A DNA stretch of 64,000 bases from an uncultured Prevotella sp. (GTDB lineage: Bacteria > Bacteroidota > Bacteroidia > Bacteroidales > Bacteroidaceae), in NCBI GenBank assembly GCA_947177775.1, contig CAMWVS010000004.1:1-64000 (forward strand), read 5' to 3'. Positions 7,593 through 16,950 of the stretch are shown here, piece by piece. The notes under the pieces are model-generated. The model made no database searches. It was given only the letters and a program-made list of their open reading frames with translations, and had not been told where the DNA came from. How positions within the stretch are numbered: the stretch's first letter is position 1; each line of letters opens with the position of its first letter. Both the position numbers and the translations under genes were made by a program.

Positions 7593-9938
7593 ATGGTTTC
7601 TCTCCACGACTATCAGAATGACATCAAGTCGCGTCTTGCGGAGGCGTGGCGAGAGCATCGCAGTGTGATGGTGCAGATGCCGACGGGCACCGGCAAGACG
7701 CATGTGCTGGCGGCCGTGGTGAGGGACTTTCTGGCTGAAGTGGACGATGGGGTGGTGTGGATTGTCGCCCATCGTCGTGAGCTGGTCGCTCAGACGGAGG
7801 AAACCATCGCGCGTTATGGGATTGCGGAGAGCAACGTGCGCGTAAGGGTGTTGTCCATACAGTGGCTGTCGCGTCGTTGGACGGGCATGGAGGCCGGAGA
7901 GCGGCCGTCGCTGGTGATTGTTGATGAGGCCCATCATGCTCAGGCGCGGACTTACCGCATGTTGTGGGACAGGTTGCCGGGAGCAAGATTCCTTGGACTG
8001 ACCGCCACGCCATGCCGTATGAACCGCAGCGGTTTCACTGATTTGTTTGACGTGCTGCTCACGTCATGGAGTATATCTGAGTTTATAAGAAAGGGCCGGC
8101 TCTCGCTGTTTGACTATGTGTCCATCCGTCCGGACAGCGGGACACAGATGCTTATTGACGGGCTGGAAAAGCGTGGGGTCGACGGCGACTATCAGATAAA
8201 GGAGATGAACGACATGCTCAACAGGAAGCAGAGCATCGTTCAGTTGTATGAAAGTGTGCGCAGATATGCCGACGGCAAAAAAGGTATCGTATATGCCATC
8301 AGCATAGCCCACGCCAGGGCTATTGCGGACTACTACAGTAGCCGTGGACTGACGGCCGTGGCTATTGACAGCCGGACTCCGGCCGCTGAGCGCAAACGGC
8401 TGGTGAGTGGTTTCCGGAAGGGGAGGACGGCGGTGTTGGTCAATGTCGATGTGTTCAGCGAGGGATTCGACTGTCCCGACGTTGAGTTCGTGCAGATGGC
8501 GCGTCCAACGCTCTCGCTCGCAAAATATCTCCAGCAGGTAGGGCGCGGACTGAGAATGTCGGAGGGGAAGACATCGTGCGTGCTTATTGACAATGTCGGG
8601 CTCTATCGTGTTTTCGGTCTGCCAACGGCCGCATGGGACTGGGAGGCTATGTTCCGTGGGGAATCGGCCGGTAAGGGCGTGCGCGCAATCAACAGACAGG
8701 CAAGTCTCATGATTGCCGGTACGTCTGCGTGTCCGGTGCGGCAGGACTGCGAAATGGAGCTGATTGTGTCCCACGACGCCCTGCTGTCGGCCATAGAAAA
8801 ACAGGAAGAATGTCAAAGCCTGTCCCTCCCGGTGTCACAGAAAATGACGGCATGGCGGGACGACGCGACCGGACTATGGGGACTGAAGGTCGGAAGGCGG
8901 CGGACTACGGAGGCTGTGTTTGCCGCTGTGACGGACATCGGATACGGGATGGCCGTTGTGAGATATGGAGACAGTCAGTGCGGACTGGTTGACTCCTCGG
9001 GCCGTGAGATCGGGGAACGGCGGTATTGTCAGTCGATGAGGTTCTCGAAGGACCGCATTCTGACCGTTCTGATGCCGGATGGACGGAGCCGTTACGTCGA
9101 TCTCTATAACATGAAGGAATATGCCGAGTGTCCGAAGGTGAAACGCTTCGGCGATGTTGAACTGCTGAAAATCCGGGATATGTATTACAGCCGTACCGTG
9201 AAACGATATGTGAACGGTCAGGGTCTCAGTGACGATGATGTCCGGAAATATAAGTCCTTCGTGCTGATTTTCGACTATCATGTGCCTTCCGACTGCCGCT
9301 CGGGGCGGTCTTTCAGCAGTGGCTACAGATGCGGCCATGCATGTCTGGTGGCCGGTGAGCATGAGACGTTCTACTGGTTGTATCGCCGTCTGGCCGACGG
9401 GAGCATAATCGTGACTGACGCCGCTACGGGAAGATACTATCATCTGGCTGATGGCAAGCCCCGCCGGAGTATAGGATGTTCCGGCACGGACTCCGGTTCG
9501 GCTACTGGCTTTGGTTCCGGCCCGGACGTCGGTTCATGTGTTAGGGCGGAAGTGGCGGAACGGAGCGCTGAGGCAGAACGGTGTGCCGTGGAGATTGAAC
9601 GCTTGGCGAAACGGGCGGAATCCGAATGCCGCGTTAACGAGCAAAGGAAGAAGCGGGAAACATTGGGCATGTCTGACGCCGCCGTTCCGTTCCAGTCGGG
9701 AATGAAGTGGGGACTCCGGGTCGGCGAACGCATCACTGTCCCGCCGATCTACAGGCATGTGAAGTGGCCGGTAGGGAGATATTGTGCCGTGGAAAAGAAC
9801 TATGGCCAGTGGGGAGTCATTGCAATAGACGGGACATTGATGGTCGAACCGCGCTATTCGGATATAGAAATAAACAGTCAGGGTATCGTAACGGGCACGA
9901 ACTTCATGGGGCGTAAGACGTCCCTGAAGCTGCCTTAG
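7593..9938 (+). CDS. SF2 DEAD/DEAH helicase with C-terminal WG-like repeats
   Basis: A 781-residue superfamily 2 ATPase resembling RadD/YejH. Walker A is MPTGTGKT (29-36), motif II is DEAH (111-114), motif III is TATP (137-140), and motif VI is QQVGRGLR (about 310), so both RecA lobes look intact. The C-terminal half is different: segments such as GLWGLKVGRRRTTEAVF, then, after a Gly/Ser linker (SGTDSGSATGFGSG) and a charged helix, KWGLRVGERITVPPIY and QWGVIAIDGTLMVEPRYSDI look like WG beta-repeats. The in-frame TTG at 7590 precedes the ATG chosen here. The substrate is unknown; DNA repair is a guess from RadD. GC-rich compared with the polymerase gene upstream. Confidence 0.82.
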   Translation: MVSLHDYQNDIKSRLAEAWREHRSVMVQMPTGTGKTHVLAAVVRDFLAEVDDGVVWIVAHRRELVAQTEETIARYGIAESNVRVRVLSIQWLSRRWTGMEAGERPSLVIVDEAHHAQARTYRMLWDRLPGARFLGLTATPCRMNRSGFTDLFDVLLTSWSISEFIRKGRLSLFDYVSIRPDSGTQMLIDGLEKRGVDGDYQIKEMNDMLNRKQSIVQLYESVRRYADGKKGIVYAISIAHARAIADYYSSRGLTAVAIDSRTPAAERKRLVSGFRKGRTAVLVNVDVFSEGFDCPDVEFVQMARPTLSLAKYLQQVGRGLRMSEGKTSCVLIDNVGLYRVFGLPTAAWDWEAMFRGESAGKGVRAINRQASLMIAGTSACPVRQDCEMELIVSHDALLSAIEKQEECQSLSLPVSQKMTAWRDDATGLWGLKVGRRRTTEAVFAAVTDIGYGMAVVRYGDSQCGLVDSSGREIGERRYCQSMRFSKDRILTVLMPDGRSRYVDLYNMKEYAECPKVKRFGDVELLKIRDMYYSRTVKRYVNGQGLSDDDVRKYKSFVLIFDYHVPSDCRSGRSFSSGYRCGHACLVAGEHETFYWLYRRLADGSIIVTDAATGRYYHLADGKPRRSIGCSGTDSGSATGFGSGPDVGSCVRAEVAERSAEAERCAVEIERLAKRAESECRVNEQRKKRETLGMSDAAVPFQSGMKWGLRVGERITVPPIYRHVKWPVGRYCAVEKNYGQWGVIAIDGTLMVEPRYSDIEINSQGIVTGTNFMGRKTSLKLP

Positions 9939-10117
9939 GATAAGTCCGTTGCCGGTAGGTAGGGTGGATGGTGTTTCTGAACACAATATAGTTTATCTGA
10001 CTTGCCGGGAGGACATGTTGCCTATGTAAATGGCTTTTCTCCTGTTGGAGGTTTAGAGTCTGTGTATGGCGTGAACCGTACGCGCTCCAGTGTCATTGAC
10101 TGGAAGTCTGATGACGG

Positions 10118-10651
10118 CTATTCTCCAAACTCATAATAGAGGATATTTTTCATTCCCGGCACTCCCATGTATCTTGCTTTTATGCCAATGATATAGATAA
10201 GGCGGTGCCAGTGGCCGGGATTGTCAACGAGATTGAGTGCTCTTTTGTAATCGTTGTGGTCGTTCAGTGAGACGGGGAAGAGGTCGTCCTCGTAGAACGG
10301 GTCATATTCTCCTGGCGTGTCGCCGGCCTTGAAAATGCGGTCGGCCAATATCAGCGACGAACGGCTCTCGAACGGCGGGGCCATTATCGAGTTGTAGAGA
10401 GAGTGCGAGGCCGAGCCGAGGATGTAGCCGCGGATGCAGAACACCTCGCCGACGGGCACTTCCGCGGCTTCAGCAACAGTCAGATAGCCGACCGGCAGCT
10501 GTACGACAGTGATGCTGTCATGCCATCCGTAGTATGTGTCTTCCGGTGGTGACGCCTTTTCGTTGATGTTCTCTTCCTCAAATTTGCTGCAGTTAGTGAG
10601 GAGAATGGCTGATAGAAGAATGATGATGGTTGCGATGGTCCGTGTATTCAT
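10118..10651 (-). CDS. Small lipoprotein, possibly DUF6359-like
   Basis: A 177-residue secreted lipoprotein. The N-terminus has a short basic segment, a hydrophobic stretch and a lipobox LTNC (Cys about 21), so it should be lipid-anchored in the cell envelope. The mature part contains LTVAEAAEVPVGEVFCIRGYILG, which resembles the 'tVaeA...vkGYIVG' signature of DUF6359 proteins in Bacteroidota (OB-like fold); this match is from memory and tentative. No operon partner is evident: the helicase is convergent, and the next minus-strand genes lie upstream of it behind a terminator. The 179 bp between the helicase and this gene show nothing clear. Confidence 0.7.
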   Translation of the reverse strand: MNTRTIATIIILLSAILLTNCSKFEEENINEKASPPEDTYYGWHDSITVVQLPVGYLTVAEAAEVPVGEVFCIRGYILGSASHSLYNSIMAPPFESRSSLILADRIFKAGDTPGEYDPFYEDDLFPVSLNDHNDYKRALNLVDNPGHWHRLIYIIGIKARYMGVPGMKNILYYEFGE

Positions 10652-10790
10652 GGTTGCGGGGGATTGGATTTCGAACCGTGTGGTTCTTGTATGTTGATAC
10701 TGTTGATGTGGATTTTTGATGAGGTCAGTCAGGCGTAGAGCGGTACATTGACATAGAGCTGTGCGTTGATAATAATCTGATTGATAACAA

Positions 10791-10830
10791 AAAGGTGGAG
10801 CAATGAAAGAAAATTCGCTGCTCCACCTTT
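10791..10830 (-). terminator. Rho-independent terminator after rny
   Basis: A perfect 12-bp stem, AAAGGTGGAGCA paired with TGCTCCACCTTT, with a 16-nt loop. On the minus strand it is followed by TTTTTGTTAT, and it sits 28 bp past the rny stop. The remaining part of the 206-bp gap to the lipoprotein gene shows nothing else clear. Confidence 0.85.
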
Positions 10831-10857
10831 TTTGTATTTGTTGTGTCCGTGATTCTC

Positions 10858-12396
10858 CTACTTGGCGTAAGCCACGCTGCGGGTTTCGCGGATGACTGTG
10901 ATCTTGACCTGACCCGGATAGGTCATTTCATTCTGAATCTTGTTTGCTATCTCGCCCGACAGAGCTTCCGTCTGTGTGTCGTCCATCTTGTCGGCACCTA
11001 CGATGACGCGGAGTTCGCGACCGGCCTGTATGGCGTATGTCTTGGTGACGCCGGGATAGCTCATTGCGATTGCTTCAAGGTCGTTGAGGCGCTTGATGTA
11101 GGCCTCGACAATCTCGCGGCGTGCACCTGGACGTGCGCCGCTGATGGCGTCGCACACCTGGACGATGGGGGCCAGCAGCGTGTTCATCTCACATTCGTCG
11201 TGGTGGGCTGCAATGGCGTTGCAGATGTCCGGCTTCTCACGATATTTCTCCGCAATCTTCGCTCCATAGAGTGCGTGCGGCAGTTCGCTCTCTTCGTCAG
11301 GCACCTTTCCGATATCGTGGAGCAGTCCGGCGCGCTTTGCCTTTTTCGGATTGAGACCCAGTTCCGATGCCATGACGGCACAGAGATTGGCTGTCTCGCG
11401 GGCGTGCTGCAGCAGGTTCTGGCCGTAGGAGCTACGATATTTCATCTTACCTATGATACGTGTCAGCTCCGGATGGAGTCCGTGTATGCCGAGGTCGATG
11501 CACGTGCGCTTTCCTGTTTCGATAACCTCGTTCTCCAGCTGTTTTTTCACCTTCTGAACAACTTCCTCGATGCGTGCCGGATGGATGCGTCCGTCGGCCA
11601 CAAGCTGATGGAGGGCCAGACGGCAGACTTCGCGGCGGATGGGGTCGAAGGCGCTGATGACGATGGCTTCCGGCGTGTCGTCGACCACAATCTCAACTCC
11701 TGTCGCAGCCTCGAGAGCGCGGATGTTGCGTCCTTCGCGTCCGATGATGCGTCCCTTAACCTCGTCGTTGTCGATGTGGAAGACGCTGACGCTGTTCTCT
11801 ATCGCTGTTTCTGTGGCCACGCGCTGTATGGTCTGGATGACGATCTTGCGGGCCTGAGCGTTGGCGTTGAGCTTTGCCTCGTCCATTATCTCGTTGATGT
11901 AGCTTTGGGCTTCTGTCTTAGCCTCGTCCTTTACGGTCTCGACGAGGCGCTGTTTTGCCTCATCGGCGCTGAGTCCTGATAGCTCCTCCAGCTTTGCCCG
12001 TTCCTGAAGCTGCATCTTCTCCAGCTCCTCATTCTTTATCTGGAGCAGTTTCTTCTCGTTGTCAATGCGTGTCTGCTGGTTGTCAAGCTCGTTCTTGCGG
12101 CGTCCCAGTTCTTCCTGACGCTGGTTGAGCGAGATTTCGCGCTGCTTGAGCTTGTTCTCTCCCTGCTGGATGTGCTGGTTGCGCATCTGCACTTCCTTTT
12201 CCAGTTCGCTCTTCTTGTTGAGGAACTTTTCTTTCACTTCCAGCAGTTTCTTCTCCTTGATAACTTCTGCCTCTTTTTCGGCAGAGGCAATCATCTCATT
12301 ATATTTCCCCTTTATGACATGGAGGAACATATAATATCCGCCAAGTCCTCCGATAGCGAGGGCAACGACGGCTACGATTATTATTGTTAATTCCAT
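10858..12396 (-). CDS. rny: Ribonuclease Y
   Basis: A 512-residue endoribonuclease that starts decay of many mRNAs at the inner membrane. In order: an N-terminal membrane anchor ([20 protein letters not shown]), a long charged coiled coil (about 30-200), a KH domain with [15 protein letters not shown], and an HD domain with [10 protein letters not shown]. The length is normal for the family. It is the last gene of a minus-strand cluster behind the coiled-coil gene and zapA, with a 31-bp gap to zapA, and ends at a strong terminator. Confidence 0.97.
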   Translation of the reverse strand: MELTIIIVAVVALAIGGLGGYYMFLHVIKGKYNEMIASAEKEAEVIKEKKLLEVKEKFLNKKSELEKEVQMRNQHIQQGENKLKQREISLNQRQEELGRRKNELDNQQTRIDNEKKLLQIKNEELEKMQLQERAKLEELSGLSADEAKQRLVETVKDEAKTEAQSYINEIMDEAKLNANAQARKIVIQTIQRVATETAIENSVSVFHIDNDEVKGRIIGREGRNIRALEAATGVEIVVDDTPEAIVISAFDPIRREVCRLALHQLVADGRIHPARIEEVVQKVKKQLENEVIETGKRTCIDLGIHGLHPELTRIIGKMKYRSSYGQNLLQHARETANLCAVMASELGLNPKKAKRAGLLHDIGKVPDEESELPHALYGAKIAEKYREKPDICNAIAAHHDECEMNTLLAPIVQVCDAISGARPGARREIVEAYIKRLNDLEAIAMSYPGVTKTYAIQAGRELRVIVGADKMDDTQTEALSGEIANKIQNEMTYPGQVKITVIRETRSVAYAK

Positions 12397-12427
12397 AAAT
12401 GTTATTTAAATATGATTGTTAATATTC

Positions 12428-12739
12428 TCATTTCTTTTCTCCGAGAGCATCTTCTATTTCGGCAGTCAGATTTGTGAGAATATCATTATATGGTGCCGTG
12501 TCGTTTTTGGCACGTTCCTTTGAGTATTGCAGCGCGATGTCGACAAGCGTCATCAGTGCTATTGTGTGGTCGCTCTTGTGGGCCTTGTATCTTTGTGCGT
12601 ATATGTTGTAGCGGTCTGTAATGAGTTTGGCCGCTGCTCGATAATACTCTTCCTCGGTCCTGTCAGCCAGGACGACCTCTATCTCTTCATCGTAGACATG
12701 CAGATGTATACGAAATTCTTCTCTCCTCTGTTCTGCCAT
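12428..12739 (-). CDS. zapA: Cell division protein ZapA
   Basis: A 103-residue FtsZ-associated protein that promotes Z-ring assembly. The N-terminal beta part (FRIHLHVYDEEIEVVLADRTEEEYYRAA) and the helical tail with ALMTLVDIALQYSKER match the ZapA pattern, and the length is typical. It starts 3 bp after the stop of the coiled-coil gene and is followed by rny 31 bp later, so the three are probably one transcript. The zapA-rny pairing is common in Bacteroidota. Confidence 0.92.
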   Translation of the reverse strand: MAEQRREEFRIHLHVYDEEIEVVLADRTEEEYYRAAAKLITDRYNIYAQRYKAHKSDHTIALMTLVDIALQYSKERAKNDTAPYNDILTNLTAEIEDALGEKK

Positions 12740-12742
12740 GGC

Positions 12743-13051
12743 TTAGTCCGTTTTTTGGTCTGTCAGTATCGCGATACATTTGTTTACGTCGCGTATCAGT
12801 TTCGACAGCCGTGTCCGTGCGGCATCCAGATCACCGTCGGTGATCTCAATCATCTTTGCCATCTTGAGTGAATTATAGTCTTTGACCTGCTGATCCATCT
12901 TCTCACGCAGTATCCTGATGTCATTCTCGTTTTTGTCCAGCATAGCATAGAGTTCATCGTTCTCCTGCTTCAGCTGACGGAACCGAAGAATCATCTGGCG
13001 GACACGGGTCTGAAACGTGGCTAAAGTCTGCTCATTGGAAGTCATAACCAT
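12743..13051 (-). CDS. Small coiled-coil protein upstream of zapA (ZapB-like?)
   Basis: A 102-residue, largely helical protein with heptad-like repeats (MILRFRQLKQENDELYAMLDK) and no membrane segment or signal peptide. Its position directly before zapA and the short coiled-coil form suggest a cell-division partner comparable to ZapB, but this is inference from context and shape, not a sequence match. Starts are possible at MVMTSNEQ (13051) or the Met two codons later. A TACCTTTG -7 element lies 17 bp upstream. Confidence 0.75.
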   Translation of the reverse strand: MVMTSNEQTLATFQTRVRQMILRFRQLKQENDELYAMLDKNENDIRILREKMDQQVKDYNSLKMAKMIEITDGDLDAARTRLSKLIRDVNKCIAILTDQKTD

Positions 13052-13067
13052 AACTCTCTTTATCTTA

Positions 13068-13075
13068 CAAAGGTA
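13068..13075 (-). promoter_or_regulatory. -7 promoter element for the zapA-rny operon
   Basis: The minus strand reads TACCTTTG here, matching the Bacteroidota -7 consensus TAnnTTTG, about 17 bp before the first start codon of the coiled-coil/zapA/rny cluster. No clear TTTG -33 box is visible. Confidence 0.6.
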
Positions 13076-13229
13076 TTACATTTTTTGCAGAATATGTTTG
13101 CCGTACCAGTCTCTTTAATGTTTTTTAAAACTTTTCTCTTTGTCGGCAAGTGTCAAAGATACCAAAACGGTTGTTTTGGCGTATCAGTCGTTGTTTTTCC
13201 GGCATTTGTATTGTAAAGTGTGCGGAAGA

Positions 13230-13877
13230 TTAAAGGTTTTTCAGGTTGTGTATTGTTTGTTCCGGCGATTGGCTTTTGAATATATAACTGCCGCTCACGA
13301 GCACGTCCACACCGGCTTTGACAAGTCTTGGAGCTGTGGTGGCGTTAACCCCTCCGTCCACTTCTATAAGTGTCCGGGTTGAATTCTCGGCTATCATCCG
13401 GCGCAGCCGCCCTACCTTGGCGATTGTGTTTTCGATGAAGGTCTGTCCTCCGAAGCCCGGATTGACGCTCATGAGGAGCACCATGTCGATGTCGCCGATG
13501 ATGTCCTCCAGCATTGATACGGGGGTGCTGGGGTTTAGCGTGACACCGGCTTTCATGCCGGCGGCGTGGATTTCCTGAATCGTGCGGTGCAGATGGGTGC
13601 ATGCTTCAAGATGGACGTTCATCATCATTGCGCCGAGACGTGCCGTGCGCTCAATGTAGCGCTCCGGCTTCTCAATCATGAAATGGACGTCGAGCGGCTT
13701 ACGGCAGACGCCGGCAAGGGCTTCGATGACAGGAAATCCGAATGAGATGTTGGGAACGAAAGAACCGTCCATCACGTCAAGGTGGAGCCAATCGGCCTCA
13801 CTGCGGTTAATCATTTCAATCTCGCTGCCGATCCGGAGGAAGTCGGCGGCGAGAAGTGACGGTGATACTAATGCCAT
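13230..13877 (-). CDS. rpe: Ribulose-phosphate 3-epimerase
   Basis: A 215-residue TIM-barrel enzyme that interconverts ribulose 5-phosphate and xylulose 5-phosphate in the pentose phosphate pathway. The N-terminus SPSLLAADFLRIGSEI, the metal-binding HLDVMDGSFVPNISFG and VHFMIEKP, the VLLMSVNPGFGGQ loop and the EVDGGVNATTAP strand are all canonical. The length is normal. It lies 21 bp after a 42-aa gene and downstream of fmt on the same strand, probably in one operon with them. Confidence 0.97.
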   Translation of the reverse strand: MALVSPSLLAADFLRIGSEIEMINRSEADWLHLDVMDGSFVPNISFGFPVIEALAGVCRKPLDVHFMIEKPERYIERTARLGAMMMNVHLEACTHLHRTIQEIHAAGMKAGVTLNPSTPVSMLEDIIGDIDMVLLMSVNPGFGGQTFIENTIAKVGRLRRMIAENSTRTLIEVDGGVNATTAPRLVKAGVDVLVSGSYIFKSQSPEQTIHNLKNL

Positions 13878-13898
13878 AGTTTTCTTCTGTTAGTTCTT

Positions 13899-14027
13899 TC
13901 AGTTGAGGCAGTAGGGCATTTTGGTGCCGTCCGCCAGTTTCATGACCCGGTAGGTGTAGGCTATCTGTTTGATGATTTCCAGTGTCCTTTCACTTGGGTT
14001 CAGTGTTTCTTGTGTAAAATACTTCAT
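13899..14027 (-). CDS. Conserved-looking 42-aa protein, too short for the ORF track
   Basis: Translating the complement gives a 42-residue ORF that starts MKYFTQETLNPSERTLEIIK, continues QIAYTYRVMK and ends at TGA (13899-13901). It fills the gap between fmt and rpe neatly: 73 bp after fmt and 21 bp before rpe, same strand. It has normal-looking codons and a basic amphipathic composition, no signal peptide and no Cys pair. I recall very similar short ORFs in other Bacteroidales but cannot verify this. Function unknown; cotranscription with fmt and rpe is likely. Confidence 0.7.
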   Translation of the reverse strand: MKYFTQETLNPSERTLEIIKQIAYTYRVMKLADGTKMPYCLN

Positions 14028-14100
14028 AGGCTGTTCGTGTTTAATACTTTATATATCAAACGCCGGCAGCCACGGTTTATTATACTGAAGTGCGCTTTTT

Positions 14101-15078
14101 TTATTCAACGGTGTGCTGCGCAGCGTCTTTCATGCCGTTGAGGAAGTCCGCTGCCGTCATCCGCTTCTTTCCTGCCAGCTGCAGTTCACAGACGCGGAGC
14201 AGTCCGTCGGTCGTGGCTATGAACATATCCTTGCGGTCTGTGACCACCGTTCCGGGCTTTTCCGTGCATCCGACGGCAGTCTTTTCCGTGCGGAAAATCT
14301 TCAGGACGGTCTCGCGGCCGTCGGGCGACTTGAGCATGGTCCACGCGCCGGGCACGGGGCTAAGGCCGCGTATGAAGTCGTAGATGCGCTTCTGCGGCAG
14401 GTTCCAGTCAATTCGGCAGGTATCCTTGAATATCTTCGGGGCTGCGTGAAGGACGCTTCCGGTGGCAATCATATCCTCCTGTGGAATGGATTCGGGATGT
14501 CCGCCGGCCTCGACGATGCGTTCAAGCGTGCGCAGACAGATGTCGGCTCCGAGATTCATCAGTCCGTCATAGACGTTTTCCACGTTGTAATCGTCGGCGA
14601 TATCAAACGGCAGCTGCATTATCACGCGTCCTGTGTCTATGTCTCTGTCAAGGAAGAAAGTGGTCACGCCCGTGCGGGTCTCGCCGTTGATGACGGCCCA
14701 GTTGATAGGCGCCGCGCCGCGGTATTGGGGGAGCAGTGCCGCATGTACGTTGAACGTTCCGTATTCCGGCATGTCCCACACCACTTCGGGGAGCATCCGG
14801 AAAGCCACGACGACCTGAAGATTGGCGTTGTATGACCGCAGCTGACTGACGAAATCGGGGTCTTTCATCTTTTCCGGCTGCAACACCGGAATTTCCTGTT
14901 CCAAGGCATATTGTTTCACGGCTGATGCCTGAAGAACGCTGCCGTGGCGTCCTACGGGCTTGTCGGGCTGTGTGACCACGGCCACGACGTTATAACCGTT
15001 CTCCACCAGAGCCCGCAATGTGGCCACGGCAAACTCCGGTGTTCCCATGAATATGATTCTCAGATCTTCTTTCTTCAT
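14101..15078 (-). CDS. fmt: Methionyl-tRNA formyltransferase
   Basis: A 325-residue enzyme that formylates initiator Met-tRNA using 10-formyltetrahydrofolate. The N-terminal formyltransferase domain starts IIFMGTPEFAVATLRAL and contains the signature NVHAALLPQYRGAAPINWA plus TGVTTFFLDRDIDTG; the C-terminal OB-like domain (IRGLSPVPGAWTML) is present. Full length. It is followed by the 42-aa gene and rpe, and preceded 63 bp upstream by the ClC channel gene, all minus strand. Confidence 0.97.
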   Translation of the reverse strand: MKKEDLRIIFMGTPEFAVATLRALVENGYNVVAVVTQPDKPVGRHGSVLQASAVKQYALEQEIPVLQPEKMKDPDFVSQLRSYNANLQVVVAFRMLPEVVWDMPEYGTFNVHAALLPQYRGAAPINWAVINGETRTGVTTFFLDRDIDTGRVIMQLPFDIADDYNVENVYDGLMNLGADICLRTLERIVEAGGHPESIPQEDMIATGSVLHAAPKIFKDTCRIDWNLPQKRIYDFIRGLSPVPGAWTMLKSPDGRETVLKIFRTEKTAVGCTEKPGTVVTDRKDMFIATTDGLLRVCELQLAGKKRMTAADFLNGMKDAAQHTVE

Positions 15079-15141
15079 CGTTATGGTGTTCTTTTTTAAT
15101 GTTCAAAGTGTTCTTTAAAACCATCATCGGGTGTCCGGCCG

Positions 15142-16950
15142 TCAGTCCTGACTCATGTCGGCCACCATCTTCCTGTACATGCCGTAGATGCGCTGGCGGT
15201 AGATATATCCTTTGAGACGGTTGTCGCTGTCCAGCACCGGAAGAGCGTCGGCGTGAGTCCTGTCGAACATCTTCATGACCATGGCCATAGTGGAGTCGTC
15301 ACGGAGCGTGGCAGGGGGCGGCATCATGAGCTGATGGGCTTTGAAGTGATGGTACAGTTCGGTGCGGAAGACGATATGGCGTAGCTTGCTGATGTTTATC
15401 TCGCCAAGCAGATTTCCTGCTGCATCGAGCACGGGAAGAAGGTCATGGCGGCTCCGGCTGATTTTGTGGATTATGTTTCCGAGCTCCATGTCAGGTTCTA
15501 CAGCGGTATAGTTGCGGTCTATCACGCTGTCGAGGCTCATCAGCGTGAGCACGGCATGGTCGGTGTGATGGGTTATGAGCTTGCCCTGTTTGGCCAGACG
15601 CATGCCATAGATGCTGTGCGGCTCGAAGATGCAGATGGTGAGATAGGAGCACACACTGACGATCATCAGAGGCAGGAAGAGATCGTAGCCGCCGGTTATC
15701 TCGGCAATGAGGAATATTCCTGTGAGTGGTGCGTGCATGACACCCGACATGACTCCGGCCATGCCTAACAGGGCGAAGTTTTTTTCCGGGACATGTATGC
15801 CTATGTCGTAGATATTCCAAAGGCGTGCGAAAAGGAATCCTCCGAAGCATCCCACGAACAGACTCGGGGCGAACGTACCGCCGCAGCCGCCACCGCCGTT
15901 GGTCGCCGACGTGGCTACAACCTTTGTCAGGAGCACCAGCGAGACGTAGAGGATGACGAGATTGCCCTGGCCGGAGAAGAGTGAATTGCGCAGGATACCG
16001 TCCCAGTCGGCCTGTGTCTGGCCGTTGAGGAGCAGATTTATGTCGCGGTAGCCTTCGCCGTAGAGTGACGGGAACAGGAATATCAGAAGGCTGAGGATTG
16101 CGCCTCCGATGAGCAGACGGACGAGCGGACGTTCCTTGAAGCGCCCGAATATGCCTTCACAGAACGTCATAGTCCGTATGAAATAGAGACTTATAAGTCC
16201 GCAGGTGGCTCCCAACAGAATACATGCCGGCACACGTTCTACGGTCCATCCGCTGTCTATATGAAACGAAAACAATACGGTGGAACCGCTGAAGATGTAG
16301 GTGAAGCATGTAGCGGTGACGCAGGAGACAAGCACTGGCAGCAGCGAGGTCATCGTCAGATCGATCATCAGTACCTCGAGCGTGAACACCAGGCCTGCTA
16401 TCGGGGCCTTGAAGATGCCGGCAATGGCACCGGCGGCACCGCAGCCGACAAGCAGCATCAGCGTCTTGTTGTCCATTCTGAACAGCTTTCCGAGGTTCGA
16501 GCCTATGGCAGAGCCGGTCAGCACGATAGGGGCCTCTGCTCCCACGGAGCCTCCGAATCCGATGGTTATGGCCGAAGCGACCACCGACGTCCAGCAGTTG
16601 TGGCCGCGCAGGCGGCTTTGCTTGCTGCTGATGGCATAGAGGATTCGCGTGATTCCGTGACTGATGTTGTCCTTGACCACGTAGCGGACGAAGAGCGAGG
16701 TCAGGTAGATGCCGACAACGGGATAGACGAGATAGAGCCAGTTGGCCGTATGGCGGTTGAAAGAGCTGGTCAGGAGCGCGCCTATCTGATTGATGAGACC
16801 GTGGAGGACAAATGCCGCCACAGCCGCGAAAAAGCCCACGAGAAACGCGAGCACGAGTTTGAACGTGCGTTCACTGACATGTTCCTCGCGCCATTTCAGC
16901 AGCGCCAGGAAAGCCGTGGAGCCTTTTTCTTCTATGTGGGCTATATTCAT
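15142..16950 (-). CDS. ClC-family chloride channel/antiporter with CBS domains
   Basis: A 602-residue inner-membrane protein. The first about 440 residues form the ClC core: the selectivity motif is GSVGAEAPIVLTG, a variant of G(R/K)EGP that keeps the gating Glu, and the second filter reads GGGGCGGTFAPSLFVG. The C-terminal about 140 residues hold two CBS-like repeats (from LDSVIDRNYTAVEPDMELG and LRDDSTMAMVMKMFDRTHAD), which usually bind nucleotides and tune activity. It may be a Cl-/H+ antiporter or a channel; sequence alone does not decide. Its start abuts the tsaC-like stop without a gap, indicating coupling. Confidence 0.92.
   Translation of the reverse strand: MNIAHIEEKGSTAFLALLKWREEHVSERTFKLVLAFLVGFFAAVAAFVLHGLINQIGALLTSSFNRHTANWLYLVYPVVGIYLTSLFVRYVVKDNISHGITRILYAISSKQSRLRGHNCWTSVVASAITIGFGGSVGAEAPIVLTGSAIGSNLGKLFRMDNKTLMLLVGCGAAGAIAGIFKAPIAGLVFTLEVLMIDLTMTSLLPVLVSCVTATCFTYIFSGSTVLFSFHIDSGWTVERVPACILLGATCGLISLYFIRTMTFCEGIFGRFKERPLVRLLIGGAILSLLIFLFPSLYGEGYRDINLLLNGQTQADWDGILRNSLFSGQGNLVILYVSLVLLTKVVATSATNGGGGCGGTFAPSLFVGCFGGFLFARLWNIYDIGIHVPEKNFALLGMAGVMSGVMHAPLTGIFLIAEITGGYDLFLPLMIVSVCSYLTICIFEPHSIYGMRLAKQGKLITHHTDHAVLTLMSLDSVIDRNYTAVEPDMELGNIIHKISRSRHDLLPVLDAAGNLLGEINISKLRHIVFRTELYHHFKAHQLMMPPPATLRDDSTMAMVMKMFDRTHADALPVLDSDNRLKGYIYRQRIYGMYRKMVADMSQD

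Noticed and set aside
7593-9938. Helicase as part of a phage-defence island
   Set aside because: No nuclease, methyltransferase or other defence gene is adjacent; the neighbours are polysaccharide and housekeeping genes.
10843-11979. 378-aa ORF opposite rny
   Set aside because: Antisense shadow; Cys/Leu/Val-rich translation without motifs.
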